Translations under genes and position numbers: made by a program
From: Zarea fungicola
Lineage: Eukaryota; Ascomycota; Sordariomycetes; Hypocreales; Cordycipitaceae
Direction of reading: 5' to 3'
NCBI GenBank assembly: GCA_900169235.1
Contig: FWCC01000279.1
Coordinates: 1-64,000, forward strand
Length of the DNA: 64,000 nt
The notes under the pieces: model-generated
Database searches by the model: none
The model's input: only the letters and a program-made list of their open reading frames with translations
Told to the model about the DNA's origin: nothing
Shown here: in pieces, positions 1 through 11,447 of the stretch
How the letters are laid out: each line of letters begins with the position of its first letter
Position numbering within the stretch: position 1 is the first letter of the stretch

Positions 1-398
1 TGGGGGCGTGGCACAAGTAGATACTGCATTTCAACCAATGAATTGCTTCAAAGAGGAGACCTTGCTGAGCATTTAGCCGAATCCACTTCTTGAGACTGGA
101 CGCGATTGCGATACAGATGATTTGGTGGTAAGCCTTGTCCATCCAATAAAAAGCTTGTATTCAGTGCCAGACTTGCCTAAACCAGTCGGGGCTAGAGCGC
201 CTCGTAAAAACCGCCACGCTCTTTTCCAAATTTCTCCAAGCGTAGCAGACTGATGTCAGCACTAGATATATGTTATCATCATGTCGGCAAGCTACCTAGA
301 TGCTGGAATATTCTCTGGCTGCTACCCTGCGCTTATATTATCCGCCGGCAGGTCAGCCTTTTTATTGAGCACACAAACTTGTCAGAGACTAATGCAAA
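1..398. other. Non-coding 5' edge
   Basis: No convincing coding region is seen before the methyltransferase start at 399. The stretch probably contains its promoter, but no clear TATA box is recognised. Confidence 0.4.
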
Positions 399-1455
399 AT
401 GGCAGCCAACGCAGATAGCTACGCCCTTGGGCGCGATTTTTCCGGTTCTGTTCGGTATGTATTCGGTGTTGCGTATTGCGTTTTCTTGGGTATCGCTAAT
501 TGAATCATTAGACTGGATGCTCAGCATCTACTATGGAAGCTTATTAACGGCTACACTATTAATCCCGAAATTCCCATCTCGCCAGACATGAAGGTTGCCG
601 AGATTGGTTGCGGTACAGGGTAACCAATCCTATGACGCTTCTTAAATCGCAGTTCACTCATTTCACGATAGACTTTGGCTCATGGACCTAGCGTCTCAAC
701 TGCCGCAGACAGCTCAACTGGATGGATATGACGTGTCAGGCGATCAGTTCCCTAACAAAGAATTTCTGCCGGCCAACATGACGCTGAACACCCTGGATGC
801 ATTCGACGACGTGCCTGAAAGCCTTGTCGAGAAGTATGACGTGGTGCACCTGCGATTTTGGTGCTGTATTGTAAAGGGAAATGACCCAACCAAACTTATT
901 CGCCACGCCGCTGCGTTACTAAGTGAGCTTTCACTGCGTAAATCAGTAGGAAAAAAATCGCTCTAACATGGGATTGCAGAAACCGGCGGCTACTTACAGT
1001 GGGAGGACGCTCACTTAGGGAAGACTGTGATTCTCGGAAACGAAGCCGAGGCCTTTGGAGTAGCTGCGAGAGCCATTTATAAGGCTTTCGATCTTGATTA
1101 CGAGTAAGGTTCACAACATTAATTACGTGGATGCGTGAGGCCAAGTTGCTGATATTGCCTGGATAGCTGGCTTGGGGATCTAAGCGACCATGTTGCCTCG
1201 GCGCGACTGTCCGTCCTGCAGTATAAAACTGGCACTGTCGCCCCCAGTTTGACGCCACTCATGACGAATACATACCTCGCAGGCCACGTTGAACTCTTTC
1301 AGTCTGCAACCATGCTCAAGGACTCGGTTGTCCCAACCTCAGCTGACTGTTTCAGGCTGCTGTCATCGCTCGTGGCTGCGACTAAAACTGGCGCACAGTA
1401 TCATTGGCGTCCTATAAATCTTCTTGCCAAGAAGGATGCCGAAACAATAGTTTGA
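399..1455 (+). CDS. SAM-dependent methyltransferase (LaeA/UMTA-like)
   Basis: Predicted class I SAM-dependent methyltransferase of the type common in fungal secondary metabolism. Exons inferred at 399-454, 512-619, 672-922, 980-1103 and 1167-1455 join in frame to 275 residues, all with GT-AG introns. The SAM-binding motif I (VAEIGCGTG, about residues 47-55) spans the second and third exons. It is followed by LWLMDLA, a motif II-like acidic stretch (DGYDVSGDQFP) and the family's conserved GGYLQWED block in exon 4. The start at 399 gives the usual N-terminus MAANADSYALGRD. No stop interrupts the spliced frame, so the gene looks intact. It lies 742 bp upstream of a same-strand acyl-CoA ligase, suggesting a shared small-molecule pathway, but the substrate cannot be read from the sequence. 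Confidence 0.82.
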
Positions 1456-2197
1456 GAAGTGATTTTAAATTAAAAACCAGAGTTACTACAACAGCAGTCG
1501 ATACAATAATACGGAGGCTTACACAAAATTTGTCGTACAAATAAGACCTAGTATAAGAAATTAGGAGCTGCTAATCATGTGTGTGGGATTTTGTACCAGC
1601 ACAACATTGGGAAGCACCAACAATCCTTGGTTTACGATTAAGGCATCATTGAATTTGACCACATGCGATTATCTGTAGTGACCGATAAAATTTCAATTGG
1701 GACCTCTGAAACCGCGAGAGTACTTTGCTACCGGTCCCAGTTACCAAATTGACAAGCAAGGAGCAGTAAGGCTGTTGGTGCTTGCGCGGCGGTGTTGCCT
1801 GGTTAGGTCCGCGACAAGGTAAATATTTTTAACCAATTGACTAGCAAGAAATAGAGCCTAGCTTAGGTATACAAGAATGTGGGATATTTTTAGTGTACGA
1901 ATGCTAGCCAGCCCAAGTAGTGGTCTGATGGCAGCCGGGCGCTGACTCGAGGCTGACAAGGTCCCAACTGGCGGTGGAAAGGTTCAATGGGGTATGGAGC
2001 GGAGTTTTAGAACTTGTCATAGAGCAAGATGAGTACCTGAAAACTGCCAAATGATCTCCAGATACGTGGGCTTGCAGCGGTTTAAATGCACATTGTCCGC
2101 AAGTACAAATACCCTGCGCTACTGCCGCTTTTACTACGTACATGTTTTATTGATTAAATCTGTCATTTGTGCGGGTCAATGAACCAAATTGGCCAAA
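1456..2197. other. Intergenic region between methyltransferase and ligase genes
   Basis: AT-rich spacer that should hold the 3' end of the methyltransferase transcript and the promoter of the acyl-CoA ligase. Small open frames on the minus strand near 1904-2143 show no recognisable protein features. Confidence 0.4.
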
Positions 2198-3968
2198 ATG
2201 GACTATACAACACGTTTACTTTCTCAAAATCTAGACAGCGATTCATCGTTTAGGGAACCTGTACGTCGTTACAGCTCCATTGTGCTCAGCTTCAGATGCG
2301 CTGACTTTCACACAAGCTCTTCATTGACGCAGACCGGCCGCACCGCCGCATTTTCTGGCAAGATTATGTAGCCACCGTAAAGCGGATAGCCGTTGGCGTG
2401 CAGAATATGGGAGTCGCTGACCAAGATGGTGTTGGTCTCCTCAGCTACAATGACATCTATTATTACGTCCTTGGTGATGGAGTTGTCGCTGCGGGAGCGG
2501 TTTACTCCGGGATTCCGACTTTTGTCAGACAAGCGGAGCTGGCCACAGCAATTCAGGCGGCGGGAATCAAGTGGCTCTTTGTGTCAGTCGAATTTCTAGA
2601 TCTTGCGCTGGCAACGGTGGAAAGCCTGGGGCTACCACTAAGTATGGTGATTGTGTTTGATCCTCCTGGCCATGAAGACTACAAGGGCTCGCAGCACAGC
2701 CTGAGTAAATTGATCAGCTGTGCTGATGAGTCTCACTTCCGCAACGAGAACAAGGGCAAGGATCCAGCGCAGCGGACTGCCTTCCGCGTATTTACCAGTG
2801 GCTCGACTGGTTCTGTCAAAGCCGCTAAAATATCACACCAGGCACAGGTAGCGAGATTAGATTACGTGGGCAAAGTTCTTCGTCTCAAGGGCCGATCTCT
2901 ACAAGTGATTGGCACGTACCACGTGAGCGGTCTATTCACCTACAATCAGGCCTGTCTGGGCGTTGTCACGCTGTGCGTGTCAAGGCGTAACGATGCGGTT
3001 ACAATTGCCGCAAGAATCAGATCGCTCAAAATCCAATATATTCTGATTACGCCGCGTATAGTGGAAGAGCTAGGCGGTCTTGTAGGCTCCATTATTAACC
3101 TGCCCGAACTGCTCTCATCGCTGCAACTGGTGACTTGCGCCGGATCTGCTTGTCGTAAAGATCTCGTACAAGTACTGCAAGGGATATTACCGAAAACCAC
3201 CAGGGTACTGGTTACATATGGGACAACGGAGCTTTCTCCAGTTGCCTCGCATGCTATTGGTGATGGATGGATTACCGGCCAAGTAGGCATGCCTGTACCT
3301 GGGACAGACGTTTTGTAAGTCAATTACTATCGCTCGCTATTCTGGAGCAACAGTTTTAGATATTCGCAATTGCTGATAAATCCTTTGACAATAGTGTTAT
3401 TGACCCGAAAACGTTTCAGCCTGCTGAAGCAGGTACTGTTGGGGAAATATGCGCTCGTAGCGCAACATGCTTTAGTGGGTATTTTCAAGATGCGTTGGCT
3501 ACCAAAGAAGCATTCCTACCGAATGACCCGAGCTGGTTTCGTACTGGTGACATGGGTTCTATGGATGAGAGTGGCGCGGTTACAATCTTAGGACGCTTCA
3601 AGCACATCTTCAAGGTTCGCCATGAAGAAGTGTCTCCCGCAGAGGTAGAGTACGAGTTGATGCGGCACGCTGGTATTGCAGACGCTATCATCACCTCTAT
3701 TGCAGCACGTGATGATGAAGAGGACAGAGAGTGCTTTGCATACATTGTCACTAAGACAGGTACGGAGTTGACAGCGCAAGAGGTTGTCGATTTTGTTTCC
3801 TCAAGGCTCGCGGTGCACAAGGCACCTACTGGAGGGGTAATATTTTGCAAGAGAATACCGCGGGGAACTGCAGGCAAAGTGTTGCACAATCACCTGGCGG
3901 AAGTAGTTCCTTTGCCTGCATCAGCAAAATATCTCACAGCCAACAAGATTACGCAGGTGCCGGCTTAA
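2198..3968 (+). CDS. 4-coumarate:CoA ligase-like AMP-binding enzyme
   Basis: Member of the ANL adenylate-forming family, most like fungal 4CL-type acyl-CoA ligases that activate a carboxylic acid with ATP and load it onto CoA. Exons inferred at 2198-2260, 2317-3314 and 3395-3968 give 544 residues, the usual length. The N-terminus after splicing reads LFIDADRPHRRIFWQDY, a typical opening. The phosphate-binding loop is FTSGSTGSVKAAK (about residues 180-192), followed by YGTTELSP, the FRTGD motif, the hinge region GRFKHIFKV and the C-terminal IPRGTAGKVL with the catalytic lysine. All key positions are present, so activity is likely. There is no adjacent carrier protein or reductase domain. The ATG at 2198 is preferred because the context AAAATGG is favourable and no in-frame ATG precedes it. 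Confidence 0.85.
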
Positions 3969-6656
3969 ATAAAACGTCAAAATTTACCCTTTTGTGGTAG
4001 AAAACGATAGCAATGGTATATTCAGAGCGCAAGCTCTAATTGTAACATACAATGCATATGAATGTGGTTGAACCTGTGGCGCTCAACAGCCACGGCGCAG
4101 CTGTATCAACTATTCCCGAGGATAGACTAGCAGTAGTTGGCCCGCGACCTTTAATACACCATCCATCGGCAAATTGGCTGGGAGAATGACTGCCGAGAAC
4201 ATGACAGCAGCTTCTTCATCCACGAAATAAAGGCGGTATAGCGCTGTCACACGAAGGCAATTCTAACCCTAATATAGCGACAGATTGAATTATCCCAAGT
4301 ATGAAATAAGATTGAAATACAGTGCTTGAAGTCGTTCAATGGGAATGATGGTTGGCCGGACCTGAATGGTGGGAGGTACGAGTTGGTTCCTCTTTTCCGG
4401 CCACTCCGCAGAATTGCCGACGTCAGGTGGCCCTATGAGTGGATGTTGATTCTAAAGAAGACAGATAACAGAATCAGCAATAAAGTTTCTTGGTAGAGAA
4501 CTTAACAAAGGGGCGCGAGTCTATGAATACCTAGGCACTTGCATAGTCTAGCTATGATTACTATACCCGAATGCAGGGCTTATTTGACCACTCTTAATGT
4601 ACCCGGACCGTTTCACAGTGGGTAAAGTAGCCTGCTTGGAGACTTTGCACATTCAAAGGGAATCTCATCGTATCAGACCCACACTACCGTATCATTAACC
4701 TGGAACTGGTAACATGTTGTAATCGATAGTGTGTACTGGGGAGGTTCGGTATATGTTCATTCTCAGTCTCCGCCTAGTTGGTAAACTTTCTTGCCCCGTA
4801 TATTTGTGCCCTCCTATATATGGGGACGTAGAGTATAAAATCAGCGAGGAATTGCTTATACACCTTTGAATCACACGCGGGTTGGAATGTAAATACAAGA
4901 GCATGCATCTTGAAACCCGCATGAGCCATTCTGCTAGTCTAGTGCTGACCCCGAACGGCCCACTTCTTCGAATGCTTCCGGTTTGCTTTCCATAATGGCC
5001 GACTAGCGTCTCCTTCGAGGACATGAAGAAACCTCTTCAAGGCAGGTTGATCTCCACTCACTATAGGGAAGAGGGGAATTCTGGATGACAGTGGCGCAAT
5101 GCCAAGGGCCTGGAAAGGTGGCGTAACGCCAACGCCGAGTTGGATAGATCCTCCGTCATTTGTCTTATCAGAAAGAGGCACGTATCATATGACATTTGCC
5201 GGTAGGCAGCTCAATGTGGCTCTCAGATCACAGTCAGACCGACAATGTTCATCAAACCAACAGAGGACAATAGTCAGCTGGTCTGAGCTTCTCCAAGTCA
5301 GCATGCTTTATCGGAGCCAGTCATTTTGGGCATGGTTTGGCTGTACATGTAAAACCCACCACATTCTGAAGTGGGTTTACCCCTTACCGAGTTACGACTA
5401 TCCAACTTCGGGCTGTGCCGAGTATGTGGGGCATGTCATGGAGCTCAAGACAAATCAATATGATCAGTAATGAATCCATACAAAGCGCACTGCGATATCA
5501 CAGAGAGGTTTAGCAAACTTGAGATTCTCACAGCTGCTTTCAACGCTAAAATCGGAACCATGTACTAAAATCTCATGTATAAAAAGAGGCGTATAGGAGG
5601 CAAAACGTCCATATTTTGATTACTATTAACTTAGTCCAGCTGGCTTTTATTTGTGCTTGTACTCTTTTATCGGTCCAAGTTTGGCTGCCTACAAGTGTTG
5701 TCGCAAGCGTCCCATGGCACTATCTCTACGTACCGCTCTGCAGCATCATCAACTCTATGATTACTCTATTTTAAGCGCAGATCCCGCCTCGGGCAACTTA
5801 CCCGTCACGATGAAGTCAATCGGCAGATTCGCACTGGGCGTCATCTTGGCATTATAACGGGAGACACATCTCCCTACCAAAAGAAAACGAAGAAATATGC
5901 ATTTCTATGGCTGTTTTCTACCTTTTTCTTTCTATAGGGTAATAAAACCATCCATCTCCCTACATTCTTAAATGAATTTCTCATGATTCTCCCCATTATG
6001 ACCAACCGCTCTCGTGGCACGAGCGTGCCAAGATTACTGATCAAGCTGACACGACCCGTCAAAACAAACAACCTGTTTGCCAGCCTGCCTTAAGGGTGTA
6101 CTCTTTTATCCTTGTAACATAAACATTTACGTAATAATTTGCTCAGTATCAATCCAATACCAATACAATCTAGTATATTAGTAGCTTGTACATTCTCATC
6201 TTTTGCATTTACCAACCTGTAAAGATTGCCGGGACTACTCAGCTCCACTATCATAAAAAAATCTCAGCAGTGGATATTGGTACTGACTTCTGTGTATGTG
6301 GTAATACTGAGTCTGGTTTCGTGTAACTTTGTAATTAATATCGTACATTGACTGGCATACAAACTATTAGCCACTCTAGCCTTGCTCCAGACCGTCTTCC
6401 CGCAATCATTCATCCAACGATCATAAACGGTATTTGATAACATGAGTCAGGTCACCAAGTTGTCAGCATTGGAATAAGTAGATACGGTGTAGAAAATGGA
6501 TGTGGGCATTGGCAAGATGGAATGAGTGTGGTGTGTTATTCGGCCAAACATGGAGGGTCTTTGGCGAAGGCGAGATGCTCCATTTTCTCGTGGGGGAGGG
6601 CTGGGAGGCGGGAGGGGGCGGGCGTACATACGAGGGGCGATAAGCCAGACTCTATT
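3969..6656. other. 2.7 kb region without a supported gene
   Basis: Only short open frames with no recognisable domain are seen (for example 5099-5470 plus and 4695-5024 minus). A 15-codon signal-peptide-like stretch, MKSIGRFALGVILAL, ends at a stop near 5857 and may be the relic of a secreted-protein gene. A G-rich run lies at about 6590-6625. Confidence 0.4.
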
Positions 6657-7129
6657 ATGCTGTTGTCCTCTATCGACTTTTTCTGCTCTGGTGCAAGTGC
6701 AGTCCCTCAGCTACTTTTGCTGACCTCCGCTGCTGAATGTCATAATTGTCACATCGGAATCGGCCAATGCTACAAACGCAATGAGAATTACAACGACCGC
6801 GCGATTGTCTTCCAGAACTACGTCGGTCGGTCTGGCATTACGTATAATTGCCAACAACAGAACCACTTACAAAGCTGTTCATTTGTATACAATGGGCCAG
6901 GCATGCCCCAGCAACTTTGCTGTAGGTTTTAGAGACTTATCCTGGTGCGTCATAGGTAATTTATAAACCAGGGGATGCATTCCAAAACATTATCGACCAG
7001 TGCTTCAAAGCTCAAGTCGATTTCGGTTTCTCGTATGGGACATACGAATATGGTCCTCATTCGTTCATGCTTGACCGCTGCCACTTTTCTGGGGGCGATC
7101 AGCCAAACAATGGCATATGTGTTGATTGA
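6657..7129 (+). CDS. Candidate cysteine-rich secreted protein
   Basis: Two open stretches join across a 50-nt GT-AG intron (6922-6971) to give about 140 residues. The protein is rich in cysteine (for example ECHNCHIGIGQC, LQSCSF, QQLCWDAF, IIDQCF, LDRCHF and a final GICVD) and in aromatic residues, as in secreted fungal proteins stabilised by disulfides. The first 25 residues are moderately hydrophobic (LLLLTSAAE) and could be a signal peptide, but they contain charged and cysteine residues, so the true start may lie in an upstream exon. No family was recognised. The donor GTAGGT is acceptable but not ideal. The call rests on frame continuity across the intron and on composition only. Confidence 0.4.
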
Positions 7130-8145
7130 ATATCTAGCCTCAAATTGCCTGCCATGGGGCCCAGTGACGTACGTGTCATGGTTGAACTAAGATCCAGATA
7201 CTTAACTAGCCCATAAGAAGATCATACGCCTCGCTGATATACGTACTTTTGCCCGCCAGCGCTAAAGATATTGTCCTAACAATTGAGAAGAGTAGAAATT
7301 AGGTTCAGCTGCAGCGTATAAAGACCATCATTGAATACTTAGAATTACTGAGATTTAATTTTAATCCTTCTGCGCAGACTCATTTTTGCTGTAGCCTGTC
7401 TTTCATAATTGTGGACTGTGCATCTGCCCTTTTCAGCAAGTTAGGCTCATACACTGTTTAACGCTTTCGTCTTTGGTACTTGATGGAATTATGCCCTGCA
7501 TGGTATATTGTTCCAAGATGTGTGCAGAAAGACATGTGTGGGCGTGGACCTACCTCTGGGCATGGGCCGGTACAGGTCTTTAGTGCAAACCACAGTCAAT
7601 GCGTATGAATTCTCTTGCGTCTCCGTCTTAAAATGGACGAAACCCTTCCATTTGATATACTCGGGAAAAATCAGAAGCCATAGGTATAGGCATCTTGCAT
7701 CATGTGGCGATTAATGCGGCCGGACGAAAGCATGACATAAGTGAAGGGTAGAAATCGAATGCATGTCCGCTATAACGGTTGTATCTTTGAGAGCCAAATA
7801 GGATGTATATATCTATTCAAATTGCTAACCCAGCTTCATTTCAGTCGGCAAGGTATCTTGAGAGGTATTGGGATCACAAAGTTGTTAATTATTTAGGTGA
7901 TGTCACAGGTGCATAGGCGTGTGCATTACTTCTTGTATTGATCATGTTGTAGAACAGCCAGCTATGCTTATCTACAACGTCTTATACTCGTCATAATGCT
8001 TAAAAAGGGCCAGAATCTGCCAATCAGAGGCCGCCATTCCTCTGCTCAATTGAGCAGGGGAAACGCTCGAAGCGAAAGGAGGCTTTCCAGAGAGCCATAC
8101 AGCTAGTTAGCTACCAAAAGAATCCTGTCCCTAATATTTCCTGCT
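7130..8145. other. Intergenic region
   Basis: No supported gene. It holds one near-perfect short palindrome at 8039-8060, described separately. Confidence 0.35.
8039..8060. repeat. 22-bp near-perfect palindrome
   Basis: The two 11-bp halves around CTCAATTGAG are reverse complements with one mismatch, so the sequence can form a tight hairpin. It sits about 90 bp past the 3' end of the minus-strand secreted-protein gene and could act in its transcript end, or be a dyad binding site. Confidence 0.5.
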
Positions 8146-8990
8146 CTAGGCTAATCGGGTTCCGCACATATTTACAAGTGCATTCTCCTCTCCTTCGAAA
8201 AATTGGAACGCTCTGTTATTCCAACCAATAGCAATCAGTCCATTTGCAACGAGATCGCCATGATGCTGCCATCCTGCGCAACCCAAAGCTGAGTTGGACT
8301 TGACCATTTCCTGTTCAAAAAACGTAGCATCGTTCTTTACTTGCGATCGAGTACTACCAAAGGCATCCCAGTCCGCCACTTTGTTGTTGTCCCAGTGATA
8401 ATCCACAACCATCCCGCCTTTACCCCATTCAGCACGCGTCTAATATCTGTAGCGTTGCCTCTCTGCACAGACCGTACACTAGAGAGCGTTCCATTTCGGC
8501 GATAGTACAAATCATGATGCACGCCAGACACAGAGGCATTACCAACAACTCTCCAGTCACCCTCGAGCGCGTGGGTATCCAGTTGACAAGCAGCATGGCA
8601 GCCTGGAGCAGCAGGATAGTCGAGCGTGTGATCAAAATCGATATCACGCTTTCCAATGAGGGCAAAGAATGAAAAGAACACGCCGATTGTCGCCACAAGG
8701 CCCTGCAAGATACAACCAGCCACGCCTATTGGCCCGGTCGAGGCAATTGCTGTGCACACAGCGGTTGTAAGGGCAACAGCGGTGCCTGAAAGGGTAGCAA
8801 ATGCTGCCATATTGTCCCCGGCGGCTTGGAGTCCCACATCTGATATGAGAATCATATTGCCTAGAGGTCTCGCCGGCAAAGACCTGACCTCTAACGCACC
8901 GTCCTGTGCGTTGGGTGAGATTGGCTCGATGACTGCTCCATACGTAACAGAAATGGCGAGCACAAAGGCAAGGAGTTTGGGGGTAAACAT
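8146..8990 (-). CDS. Secreted protein of unknown function, frameshifted
   Basis: Starting at 8990 (MFTPKLLAFVLAISVTYG) the protein has a clear signal peptide. A hydrophobic, Ala/Gly/Thr-rich central segment follows (FATLSGTAVALTTAVC, then GPIGVAGCILQGLVATIGVFFSFFAL) and could span or insert in a membrane. After it comes a KR site and a region with paired cysteines (PGCHAACQLD). The frame breaks near 8425-8435: the first frame reads TDIRRVL and the sequence continues sensibly only in another frame as AEWGKGGMVVDYHWDNN, ending CGTRLA. No intron can explain the shift, so it is either a one-base sequencing error or a pseudogene. No family was recognised. A start at 9029 is also open but would bury the signal peptide. 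Confidence 0.55.
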
Positions 8991-11447
8991 GACTCTAGCT
9001 GCCCTGTTAATACTATTAGAAACGGTCAAGTATCAAATGAAGACGGTATATTCAGTACTTCTCAGAACAAACACAGAAATGTTGAAGTGTAGTAATAAAT
9101 ACCCGTAGACGAATTATTGAATACTTAACGATGGAGAATGAAAAATGAACCTATTGCAGTTGGGTGCCAGTGAACTCTTATACTAACGTCGCGTTCGAGA
9201 TAGGGAATAATGGGACCCATTTTCAATTGGCGATTACAAAACGGCCTCATAACATCATGTCTTCGTCCGGTATGATCTTGCTAGCTTCTTTACCGATTAC
9301 TGATGTATCGGGCACGAAATTACGATTCTTGAAATCACCGTTCCCGGTCAAATTTAACAGGCATGATGAGTAATCCCGCGAATCTTCGGACGCGAATGCG
9401 AAAGGGGCCAGATGAAGTACTATTTGCGTTGAACGATGACGATAGTTAGCAGCTGATGCTATAATTTAGGCTGTAATATAAATGGCTGAGAAGAATTACA
9501 AAAAGGCTTAGAAGCGTCCCAAATTGATCTTCCCACTTCTGTATTGTTGGCTGATTCTAGAAGAGAGGTATGGGAGACAAGCACAGCTTATGGAACACGA
9601 CTACATAGTCATCCATCCATGGCACCTGGTCTAGATCAGTGCCGCCAGCCAGGCTCCCGAGGCGGCTGATGGTTAGTAATGCATACTCTCCAATAGGAAA
9701 CCATGGATCTAGTGGATGCCAGGGTACGTCAGCCGATCGCTACAATCTGGCCGCGTTATTATTACTAAACTTTCATGATAAGGCTGACAAGTGGCAATCG
9801 GCGCAAGAGAGAAGCAGAACACCACTTGGGTATAAAAGTAAAATATACAGCGCCTAAGTAAGCTTATTCCTTCGACAGCAGAAAGTAACTATAATATAGT
9901 TTAATTTTACTTAGCTGCCATGTGCAAAATATAAGTAATAAGTAACGATAGTGATGTTTACTAATATACTACAATACGTCCTGAGTAGACCCGCGAAACC
10001 TTCACCATCCACCATGCCTTTCCACATATCTCGGGCCGAAACGCAAAAAAGTATAGCGTGAACGGGCTAGGAGCCTGATAGTGAGTTTTGCCCATTTGAC
10101 AAGTCCACGGCAGGGATGAGCTTTTGTCGCTGAAAGGTGACTACTTCGACTAAGTTGTGTGTGTGGAAGTGCTCGTCATCTTTGTCGGCTTTTCTTTAAC
10201 AGCCTTCATCAATCTAACTTTACAAGCGATTCTTTGTCAAATTAACTAAGATTTCCATGTCAAATTAACATTTCTCATAACCCTGACTTCTTCTAGATAC
10301 GGTCAAAATTGGTAAATTCTCAAATTCGCATAATTAGTAGGGGCAACGGCAATCCAATAAATGTTCTCAAAGTGGTTTACATGGTATCCCTTACAGTTAA
10401 GCGCTCTTTTCCATGGCCCACAGTGTAAGGCAGGCTAGCTTCTTACGGTCGCCGAGATTATCTAGTGGACGTGGCATCGGAACGAGTGCGAACAGGGCAG
10501 AATACGCGAGGCGATATGCAGGCCCTCAATTTGTGGTACCACATGTACATGGTGTGTTGTAAAGTTGCCCACACCTACGGGACTAAGTTACTGTGTGGCT
10601 CCTGAAGCAGTTACAAAGTGGCTGTGAAAGTCCGTCTGGAGAGGTGGCCAGAGAACGCAACGCGCCGCGCAAGATGAACAACGAAGCCAAGAACATGAAA
10701 AAAGCCAAGGCGCTTTTATTCTCCAGACCGCTGAAACAGTTCCCGCTCTGTAAGTTCGCAGTCCCAAAAATATTGCATCCCGCCTATGGCTATGACAACC
10801 TTCATCAAACAGCCTTGAGATGCACACCCGCGGCTCAGTTTCTGGACCCTGCTGCGTGCTCGACTCCCTCCTTTGTCCCCAAATGAAGAAGGACATAGAC
10901 CCACGCCAGTACGGCTTCCGCATGTTTTGTACCATGAAGACGCTTGATCAGCGCTACGTTGAGCTTGTCAACTGCGGCCTCTGGATTGCCAGCGGTATTT
11001 GGCAGGGTGATGAGCTCATTCTCGAGTATGTCTTCAGTCGAAAAGTGGCGGTATAAATTTTATATCATGACGTACTGCTTACATATCTCATAGTATTTTT
11101 CGCATAGTATAAGCCACCTAATATATTTCATCTTGTCAATAGCATAGCTTTCATTTTCATCATTTAACTCAGCAACTCTATTAGGTCTACAATGTTAAAG
11201 ACGTACTCCATACAATGAACAGCCAGCGTCTGTTGTCATTGTCGGCCAAATTTTGCGTCGGGGTCACGGGTTTGATTAGGCTTTCTACGATATCACAAGC
11301 GAATTGCCATGTAAAAGTTACGGAATGTTGCATCAATAATACGCCTATCAAAATGTAATAGAGGCGTCGCAAGCATAGTTCAACTTGGGAGTTATGGTAT
11401 GATTAAGCCAAGCATAGGCCAGAATCTCTCCATGTGGTTGCAAAGCG
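8991..11447. other. 2.5 kb region without a firmly supported gene
   Basis: Mostly AT-rich. Open frames on the plus strand at 10593-10886 and 10820-11056 (the latter ending with a stretch containing YGFRMFCTMKTLDQRYVEL and LWIASGIWQGDELILEY) have protein-like composition and may be relics of one gene, but no start, intron set or family can be defined. Confidence 0.35.

Noticed and set aside
6590..6625. G-rich run as a possible G-quadruplex
   Set aside because: Runs of three or more G occur but spacing is irregular, and there is no gene context to give it meaning.
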